A stretch of DNA of 64,000 bases from Hydnum rufescens UP504 (lineage: Eukaryota; Basidiomycota; Agaricomycetes; Cantharellales; Hydnaceae): positions 1 to 64,000 of the forward strand of contig MU128951.1 in the NCBI GenBank assembly GCA_014904985.1, read 5' to 3'. A model generated the notes under the pieces. That model was not told the origin of the DNA. It searched no databases and saw nothing but the letters and a program-made list of their open reading frames with translations. Positions 55,956 to 64,000 of the stretch are shown in pieces. Position 1 is the first letter of the stretch; each line of letters starts with the position of its first letter. The position numbers and the translations under genes were made by a program.

Positions 55956-55957
55956 TC

Positions 55958-56967
55958 ATGGACATCTTCATTGGCGAGGACTACATTGACGATGAGGACG
56001 AGAGTGTCGTCGCGAACAGTCGCGATGAACGTATACGTCGTGCATTCAAGCAGAGCAAGGAGAGCTATAAGAATGAACTCGTGGTTCTCACTCCTGGCTG
56101 GTTTGTTTGCGATCCTATCGACGTCCCAATTGTAGCCAGCAACCAGAAACTAGGGCTCCAAAATATAGGTAATTTTCCCCTGGATGAATATCACTCCTTC
56201 CCTGATGCCCATCCGCAGATGCATCCGTGCATCGGGCGTACTTTCAACATAACTACCAGCTGGCTCTGGATCTTTGCTTGGCATACCTGGACGGCGTCCG
56301 AGATGGAAAAATTATTCTTGAAGGGAACAGCAGCAGCAGGGAAAGAGAGTTCTTGGACATTGCCATCAAGGCATCCCTCCGTCTGCGCAATATCACCGTC
56401 GCAAATGAGCTTGCTGATCGGACAGCCTCCCGATGGACTGCTCATCCAGCTCTTGGTTTCTCTGCGGCCCAAGCCTACCTTCTCGGCTCTCGCCCAAGAG
56501 GTACATTCACTATCTTCCCAACACATCCCGAACATGTAAACTAAATGTTACGTCTAGATGCCATCTCCGCTCTTCTTAAAAGCGCCCACCAAAGAGGGGG
56601 GAGTTATCCATACCTCCAGCTCCTTTCCCGTGCTTTCAAAGAGTGGGATACTTCGTCCCCAATAGAAGGGGAGGTGGACAAGGATGCTCTGCGCTCATTT
56701 CACAATCTTATCCTTGGATTCAGCCAGCGGGCCACAGGCGCTTTCTCACGGCCATTATTCCCCGAACTGCGGACCACCTCTCGTGCGCAGTCGGATAATA
56801 AAGCTCCGGTGATTCCCTCCGAAACATTATCATCTTGGGCTCAAGCAGCTGGGTTCGACGGAGAAGACCATGATGCCCTCGTTGCATTATGCACCTCCAA
56901 GCAAGAAGACGACCATTCAATCCTCGAGACTGCCACCAGTGGCGAGCGATCCGTACGGACGTTGTAA
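55958..56967 (+). CDS. Unrecognised 300-residue helical protein
   Basis: Three exons (55958-56168, 56219-56500, 56558-56967; introns 50 and 57 bp), total 301 codons in frame. The N-terminus is acidic (MDIFIGEDYIDDEDE). The centre reads HRAYFQHNYQLALDLCLAYL and ERTFLDIAIKASLRLRN-like helices (actual: REREFLDIAIKASLRLRN), suggesting TPR-like or other alpha-helical repeats. No signal peptide or membrane segment. The clean splicing argues for a real gene; function unknown. Confidence 0.7.
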
Positions 56968-57281
56968 CACGCAAAAGGGAACCTCGAGTTCTAGTTATCC
57001 ATTAGGGAGACGATAGGTATGTGTTACATCATAGTTTCATGGAATGCGTGCCCGCGCCGCGGATTATCTCTCATTCACTTCTTATCTCCTGGCATTTGGC
57101 CTTTAAATCCTGACGGCAGGCGCGTGTATTATTCTTCTTTCAAAGTCCGAGATACCGCAGTAGGATCTGTAATGGGGTAGAGCCATCGGGCTGCGCAGGG
57201 AGACACCCCAATTCAGGTTTACCCCCTTTGGAGGGCTCAAGCGTCAACTAAAAATCCAACACATTTCTCAGAGACTGCGGC
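56968..57281. other. Convergent intergenic region
   Basis: About 310 bp between two stop codons; nothing else seen. Confidence 0.45.
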
Positions 57282-59976
57282 TCAGTTAACTCCGCAGTGA
57301 ATCAAGAGACAAACCTTAATAGTCTGTACTGTCGTGAAGATTGTCGCCGCGAGACCAAATACCATCAACGCAATATCCTTCGCCTTTGCCAAGCGTGAGC
57401 GAGCACATGCTTTGTAATGCAGCATGGCCGGATAAATGTAACAAAGGGGAATACTGCGTTGGGGCAGCGGCGTCGTGTGATCAGTGAACATAGAATAGAG
57501 GACGTGATCATATGGGACGCACCAAGCGAACGACCCGATGAAACTAACAAACTTGTCGAGATCGGCAGCTCCAAACCACGCAAGCAAGTAACACATGAAA
57601 ACCATACTTGCTCGGAACGCATTCTTTTCCCACTTGATCTTCAAATTCGTCTTTCCACTCTTCGTAAAGAACGCATTCTCCATAATCCGAAGTGCAGGGA
57701 AGAGTTGGAGTGGCGCAGAGAGGAGGATCGCTATGCTGTAGAGTAACTGGACGACACGCACCGCTGACTGATCCTGAGGCAAGTTGACGAAAATGACAGG
57801 TTCGACAGAGGACCCGTAAGCCGCATATGAAAGGACACCAGCCCCGCCGAAGAGGACTACAGTGAAAGTTTCAGTTACACACTAGAGAATCACAAGGCTC
57901 GAGTATGCTCACACATCAGGAAGATCATTACACCACTTAAAGCGGCGGGAACTTGCGAGGTTCACGCATCGCATCAGTAATAGGAATGACCTGCAGAAGT
58001 ATGGCCGTTAGCCAGAGTGTATCTCTGAGACCGACCTGACTCACAAGACCAACACCCTCAAAAGAGAATACCGCAGTCCTAGTCATAAATTATCTTAATT
58101 CTGATAATAGGTAAGAATCGATTGATGATACGCACCCGATCAGCAGTGGGAATGATTTGGGATTGAATAGGGCCACATCTGCAACACCTTCACGTGCAAT
58201 TAAAGCGGCCTCGTTCGATGCGATGTATATAATCCCAACAAGGATGAACAGATCAGCGATGAGCGCCGTACCCGACAGCTTGGCGAGATTGCGAACAAGC
58301 GACAGAGGGAGGAGGACAATCGTCTGCATAAAGATGAGATACTGTATTGGAACCAGATGACGGCAGTTTGTTACTGCCATGATAAGTGATTGGAGGTTGC
58401 TCGCGACAAATATCGTATACGCGGCACAAAAGCCCAGTTGTGACAGCACGATAGACGATAAGATCGCCATGCGCATCCAACTCCCGTACAGTGTTCCACC
58501 GATATCTGAATTGTTGTGGTCAGAGGCCTGATTCGCGTCCGGGAGCTCCTGTTCTCACCTCCAAAGCTACCGGAGACGACAAATTTTGTCTTGACGAGTA
58601 ATATGAACGAATAGAGTGAAATCATCGCAATGAAAGCTAGGGTTATTGTCGAGAATAGCATCCCGCCGTTGTAAAAACTACCCAATCCCATTAGAGAGGG
58701 AAAAGGAAAAGGATGATGTGACTCACGCTTTTCCCAGAAACAAAATCCCAGTGCCAATAAATGATTTCAACAACTACAGCGAAGTTAGACCGTTTCAAGC
58801 AGATATTGCAACGAACATACCATCAGGACCGCTTGGCTAACAGTTGCATCCCCTGGGGAGCGAGACACCGATCGCCGACGGCGCCGCGACCCACTAGTGT
58901 CACGCCCGCGGCTTGGTAGCCGAGAGACTAGAGGGCTTCCCTCGAATGACTTTGAGGGATCCCGGCTTTGGGATGACTGGTGCTGTAGCCCACGAAGGCC
59001 CTCTTCCGCTTCAGATATTCTGGAGGGACCACTGACATGGAGGGGACGAGCCTCATCATCAGCCACTGCCTCCTCGTCTTCGTCTTCGTCTTCTTCAAGA
59101 TCTTCGCCACCCTAACATGTGACACGTTATAGTAATGTAAACGAAAGGCAATGTAATGAACGGCACATACAAAGTGCCCGAAGAGATACAGAAAATCTAT
59201 GAAGTTATTCGACATTGGAGGGAGCTCCGTACCCTGCTCATTGGCTCTCTGTAACAAGTAGTTGCGACGAAAGCCACCAGGTTCCCGAATGTGTTGGAAA
59301 GTTGGATCGATGTTAACAGGGGGAGGAGCAAGAGACATGGAACGGGCGCGGCGCAGTGCATCGCGTCGTGCGTCGGATTCCCACTTGTAGATTCCATGGC
59401 TACGTGAAATCCAGCTTGGATAACAGATGTCATTCACCAAGATAGGCGCACGTACGTTATATCGCCCCCTGGCTTAGAATACGGTACGGGAAATTCGGCA
59501 TCGTCCTCAAGAAGGTCTCCAGAAGTCCCAGGCTCAGGTGTATGTTTGTCTTTTGGAAATGCGGCAACTGACGACGGGCTTGAGGCCATATTATCTCTTT
59601 CATCTCGGGAGACCAAATGACGTCGAAGGACCTTGGCCTTGTGCTCGCCTGGGACCTCTTCAAGATCCTGGGGCGTAGAAGGAAAAGCGCTCGGGATATC
59701 GAAAACAGCTGGACTTTGGCGCCCACTTGGAGTGTCTCGTGATGCAGGAAATGCTGCTCCTGAGGTAGAAAAACTGTTCGGTCTTGGGGAGGTCATATTA
59801 CGGGGGGGAATATTCGGAGGCGGTGTACCGGCCCATGATCCGGGGGTTTGTAGGGCAGCGTTCAAAGCAGCGTGCTCATCGTCAAGAGCAGCACGGTCAT
59901 CTCGGGGGGAACGGGGACTGGTAATTCCCAGAGGACTGGTAGGATTTGGGTTCACAGACTTGTGAGGATTCGACAT
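57282..59976 (-). CDS. AVT3/AVT4-type vacuolar amino acid exporter
   Basis: AAAP-family transporter that releases amino acids from the vacuole. From 59976 (MSNPHKSVNPNPTSPLGITS) a long disordered cytosolic N-terminus carries SP sites, EGTELPPMSNNF and an acidic EEDEDEDEEAVADDE run. About eleven membrane helices follow: GTGILFLGKAFYNGGMLFS, LAFIAMISLYSFILLV, GSWMRMAILSSIVLSQLGFC, MQTIVLLPLSLVRNLAKLSG, TALIADLFILVGIIYIAS, TAVFSFEGVGLVIPITDAM (the family's central motif), MIFLMFLFGGAGVLSYAAYG, AVRVVQLLYSIAILLSAPLQ, KNAFRASMVFMCYLLAWFGA and a C-terminal pair ending at 57282. Several introns, some approximate. Confidence 0.88.
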
Positions 59977-60003
59977 CGGAAAACTGCTATCGCACTTGAG
60001 GGA

Positions 60004-60440
60004 AGTTGAGGGCACAAAACTTGATTCTAGGGGTATAAGGAGAGCACGAGGCCCAAATTCAAAGTGCGATGCAACTTGCCGAAAACTGTCACCCCAGTCA
60101 CGGCCCTGAAATCGACAGCGAGTATGTCGCTGAATATGGAGGCAGCCCCTCCTGCATTCCCTTTGAGCTGTCGTCGTGCGCTTTACGCCATTTTCCCCCA
60201 AGTATACTGCCCACAAGACCAAGAATGATGCCAAGGACTGAGAGATCTCCCCTGATGATGTCCCTACTACCAAGCTTCTTGGAGGCACGTATCAAGGACC
60301 AGAAAAACGTACCCCAAGAGACGAGTTTTACTGGATTTAGCTATAGGCATCTATTATATTGGGCACTCCCTCTTCAAGAATCATCGACTCCCAAAGTAGC
60401 TATTCATCTCTGCCTAGAACTTGCGATCGAAGACAACGTT
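60004..60440. repeat. Duplicated segment, copy A
   Basis: Same order of sequence as 63553-63975: GGTATAAGGAGAGC, AGGCCCAAATTCAAAG, CTTTACGCCATTT, AAGCTTCTTGGAGGCA, GAGTTTTACTGGATTTAGC, TTCATCTCTGCCTAGAAC. Roughly four bases in five agree. On the minus strand both copies encode GKWRKA[HR]DDSSK in an open stretch, so a gene fragment was probably duplicated. Confidence 0.75.
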
Positions 60441-61860
60441 ATTTTGCGTGTACCACTACACTACATGAACATATCCGAATGAGTCCCTCCTGACATGATT
60501 GTGAGAGCTGGCGATCAACTCGTGCGCTGACATTCCTTAAGTGGTGCTCGAATTCTGCGCTATCCTGGACCTATATAGCTATTTGTGGACTTCTTTAATT
60601 TCTAGACTCACCGTACGGATGAATCATGCCCCGCTATCCTCTGGGTGAGGGTTTCGGGCTTGATCTCGTTAAGGCGTACATCTTCAGGTAACTGGGATAC
60701 CTTCCCACTGGGTAGTATAGAATAATAATGCATTATGCTTGACGTCATGTTTACACCATCAACCAACAAGGCTTTTCAATCCGTATGATTTCGGCTCCAA
60801 TAACGACGTAAATCTGGGAGCTGGACCTCTTCCTTGGTTGTAAATCCTACTCATGCCTTCTCTCACCTGGAACCTGTCCTCATATTTCATGACGTATATC
60901 CTCATCAGTAAGGATAAAAGTCTGGTCCAAATTCCACTTGGCCGCGTCGCCATAGAGTCGGCTCCCGAGAGGATCCACAACCCGCCGACTAGAGGAAACA
61001 ATCATGTTATACAGTTCGTACGTATGAAACTGTGGAATTGTCTTGTCAGTGGTGGACTGAATAAACACATTGGAAGAAAACCCAACTGGGCGATCTGGAG
61101 CCAATTGAACGCGAGCTTCGATCAACGTAGCCAGGTCAGTCATCGATTGACCCGGATCTCCTACTAAGACGGGCATATTGGGGTTTACGGCAGCACCACG
61201 AACCAGAGCCTCGTTCGTCGGAGAAAAAGCCACTGTCCCTCGTGCTTTCAACCCAGAGCTTGCAATCAGTATAAATTCCCACCTGAGAGGCCAAAGATAT
61301 TCACGCACTACTGGTTGCGGTTGTCTCTATCTCCAGCCAATTCTCAATCCTCCTTTCATTCAACAACCCTACATGAAGGAAACCATATCTGCGTAATGGA
61401 GGTCCGACGGAAGAGTCACGGACACGATGCTGTGATCTGCTGACTCTGTATCTCCTATAACAATAGCGCACGGTTCGGATGCGGCCGAAGCGGTAATCCA
61501 TGACCCGCCTGTGTGAGAAGACCCAATCCAAAAAAGAAAGTAGGGAGCATGAAGAGTTTGATACAATGCCCAATGGGCGTATCGCCGCCTCCATTGTGCT
61601 GACTGAATACATCGGGAGTGCAGTCACCTAGAGGCAAAATGATAGAATAATATGAATTGGGAAACAGATAACTGATGACCTGAATGATAGAGGGAGGCGC
61701 ACACGAAATTCGTCCAGAGCCAGGTGGGAGTCTTCCGCGAATGAGTTCAGGTCTCCCCCAGTATTCTCGGGTTGACTGGAGAAGAAGCGGCGCCCGTTTT
61801 CGCCAGACGATATCGACTCCTTCATCGTCCGCGGAATGACCTGTAACTTCCTACACGTGC
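60441..61860 (-). other. Unrecognised, probably decayed coding region
   Basis: Minus-strand open frames at 60880-61308 (PVGFSSNVFIQSTTDKTIPQ, LYNMIVSSSRRVVDP) and 61369-61566 (GSWITASAASEPCAIVIGDT) read like pieces of one protein, but they do not splice into a clean gene and I recognise no family. May be the body of the gene whose end lies in duplicate copy A. Confidence 0.3.
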
Positions 61861-63552
61861 ATATAGTTGGCCCGATAGCGCCCTTCAGTCAATAGTCCCC
61901 AATTCCATTTTGCAATTCAACCCTCACCTCCCAAGCCTACGTAGCTGGTGTAAAATTTCAGGAGAAACAGATGCGATTCCGTATAACCAAGGGGCTCCAA
62001 AAGCTCGGCAAGGAGACGAATGTTACTCTCCAGGTGTCGCAGCGTTCTTTCATCAGTGGCGACAGTCTAGATCGATCCCGAACAAGAGCACGGCAAGCAG
62101 GATGAACAAACACAGTCATATATTTAGACGTATCGTCCCACTGACAACATTTATTTCCTTGATGGTACTCAGGAAAGCACGGATCCCCGTTCGGACACCA
62201 CTAATGCCAATAGGAATCTCGCGGAGTGCGTTCGCCACAGATACTATTGCACTGGTGGAGATGCTCTTGGGGAGTTGGGGTGCACATTGCGCTTCGGGTC
62301 TCGGGGTTTGCAGAGTGTGAAGAATGCAAGTAAGCGCCGAGTCCACATCTGCCTTGGTCTACTTGTATCGTTCATTGTGAGTGATAGAAACTGAGTGACT
62401 GGAAAGACCGCGGGTTGGGGAAGACACGGTCAGGACGGAGAGAGCGAATGAGCCGGTCTAACAGCCATAATTTGAAGTGGTGCGCCTTGCCTCGGAAGAC
62501 GCCGAAGAGGATCGCGTCTCCACTCCCTCAAATAGGCAGTCTCAATCTTCGACGCCTATCAAGTGCTAGCGACTGCAGTCGAATAATTGTTCCTGGCGTC
62601 ATAATGATTGGTCTCAAATCACTAACTGCATCTTTGTGAGCTTGAGTATGCACTCCAGATCAGTGAGCATATCCTCCTTGCATGCGTGCTATCCACATCG
62701 TGTCGACACCCCTTGGACAAGGGGCCTTGCCCAATTTCCGGTTACTAATCGGCAGAGGAATGGCGTTAACTCATGTAGTCCCTTCGGCCTCCCTACTCTA
62801 CTTCTGCGCCTCCAGTCCCTATGATACAACGATGCAGTTTCATCGGTAATGTGTCGCTGCTTTTGAATCGCACCGGGGTTACTATCTCCTCCCCACGTTT
62901 CTCTATTCTACTGGTTTTTCGCAACTATCTGGAGCCGGTATCTATTCTCCCCATTCGGACGTCCGAGTTCTATCGGACCGAAGGCGGCTGCCTGGCTCTA
63001 TCTCCAGGGCCTATCTATCCCCAGGAATGTCCGGGCGTGATACGGAATATTCTTGGAGTCACCCAACTGGTCGTTAGCAAATTTGTGGGTACCTGTCACA
63101 AGATAGGTATATCCTTTCACGAGGGTTTGCGGCCTTGAATTGTCGTTGGAGGAGGCCATGTTCTCCATGAGACACAGCCCGGACAGGGGCCCATGGTTAT
63201 CGATAGAGGGGATCCCCTTTTATTCCCAAGGATACGGCCGCCAAGGCCACACTCACTTCCGGTTCTGAGTCATCCTCCACAGCAATTCTCAAATAGTAGG
63301 GCTTCTATTTATTACTCTCATAATGGCGAGCGTGAATAACAAACTTGATTCCCCGACATTCTGTGGCCCGTCCTCTGAGGTCCCCATAAAGGGGGTGTGG
63401 GGAATTGGAAGACCATTCATTTGGATAAGGATACTCGGAGATACTTTGATATGGACGCATCGATGGGCAAGACATCACGCGATACGAAGGAGGCGTCGGT
63501 TGAAATGACAAGGCCTCGTAATTGCTGAACACGAAGAGGTCAATGGTTGTGG
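61861..63552. other. No gene recognised
   Basis: About 1.7 kb with short open frames only; minus-strand 62116-62346 might be a fragment related to the preceding decayed region. No repeat or RNA gene seen. Confidence 0.35.
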
Positions 63553-63975
63553 GGCACAGAACTTGACTGCAGGTATAAGGAGAGCGCGAGATCGAGACTA
63601 AGATGAGGCCCAAATTCAAAGCGCGATGCGTCCTGCCAAAAACCGTCACGGCCGTAAAAGCGAAAGAGAGTGTATATGCAGACGTCCCCTTCATTATTTC
63701 CTTTGAACTGTCATCCCGCGCTTTACGCCATTTACCGCTAAGTATACTCTCCACAAGGCAAGGTACGATGCCAAGGACCGAGAGATCCCCTGATCATGTC
63801 GCTAACTATCAAGCTTCTTGGAGGCATCTATCAAGCATCAACCCCAAGAGATGAGTTTTACTGGATTTAGCCACATATTGGCCACTCGCTTCCCCGCCCC
63901 CTTCAAGAATTCTCGACTCCCAACATAGTTATTCATCTCTGCCTAGAACCTGTGTTCGAAGACAGAGAAATCTAT
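63553..63975. repeat. Duplicated segment, copy B
   Basis: Direct-orientation counterpart of 60004-60440, about 3.5 kb away. The minus-strand frame reads ILSGKWRKARDDSSKEIMKG, then AYTLSFAFTAVTVFG, possibly a membrane helix. It runs to the window edge, so its true extent is unknown. Confidence 0.7.
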
Positions 63976-64000
63976 TCGCGCGTACTACTACGTCGAATGA

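Noticed and set aside
1..64000. tRNA, rRNA or other structured RNA genes
   Set aside because: I looked for tRNA B-box-like GGTTCGANNCC and conserved rRNA sequence by eye and saw none; a tRNAscan or Rfam search would be decisive.
1..64000. A secondary-metabolite gene cluster around egt1
   Set aside because: Neighbours are a Ysc84 protein and a kinase; no synthase, P450 or tailoring enzyme is present.

Overview
This is nuclear DNA of a filamentous basidiomycete (mushroom-forming type). The evidence is many short introns (about 47 to 125 bp) with CTNAY-like branch sites, compact genes on both strands, an Ime2/Crk1-type kinase, a fused fungal Egt1, F-box/LRR genes, a CBM19-like secreted protein and a gag-like retroelement protein of the type seen in basidiomycete genomes. 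No genus can be named from sequence alone.

Layout. 1-6070 is a transposon graveyard almost without CpG: a decayed Tc1/mariner transposase, an orphan LTR with its polypurine tract, an 18-bp minisatellite and tandem repeats. CpG returns abruptly near 6080. 7603-17632 holds an Ime2-like kinase (-), a Ysc84/SYLF protein (+) and Egt1 of ergothioneine synthesis (+). 19390-26076, all minus, holds a secreted CBM19-like protein, a five-ZZ-plus-RING protein and an orphan LINE ORF1. 27597-37165 holds a disordered zinc-finger-like protein (+), NAD(P)HX epimerase (-), queuosine salvage protein (+), an F-box protein (+) and a GSKIP-domain protein (+). 37484-50021 holds APC2 (-), ERV46 (-), VTC4 (+) and GTR2 (+). 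50919-59976 holds a decayed kinase-like gene, TAN1 (-), a mucin-like membrane protein (-), an unrecognised gene (+) and an AVT-type amino acid exporter (-). 60000-64000 carries a duplicated about 430-bp segment and unrecognised, probably decayed coding sequence.

How the genes relate. There is no obvious biosynthetic cluster. There is a loose nutrient/vacuole theme: VTC4 (vacuolar polyphosphate synthesis), GTR2 (TORC1 signalling at the vacuole) and the AVT exporter lie within 16 kb, and VTC4 has a CACGTG pair just upstream. tRNA and cofactor maintenance is represented by TAN1, QNG1 and NAXE.

Gene-structure points stand out. Four introns must use GC-AG splice sites to keep conserved motifs. 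Very small exons of 9, 12 and 21 nt are needed in VTC4, Egt1 and the F-box gene. Several conserved genes carry a single missing base, mostly in homopolymers, which looks more like sequencing error than gene death.

Splice sites and boundaries were read by eye from motif continuity; boundaries called approximate in the entries should be treated that way.
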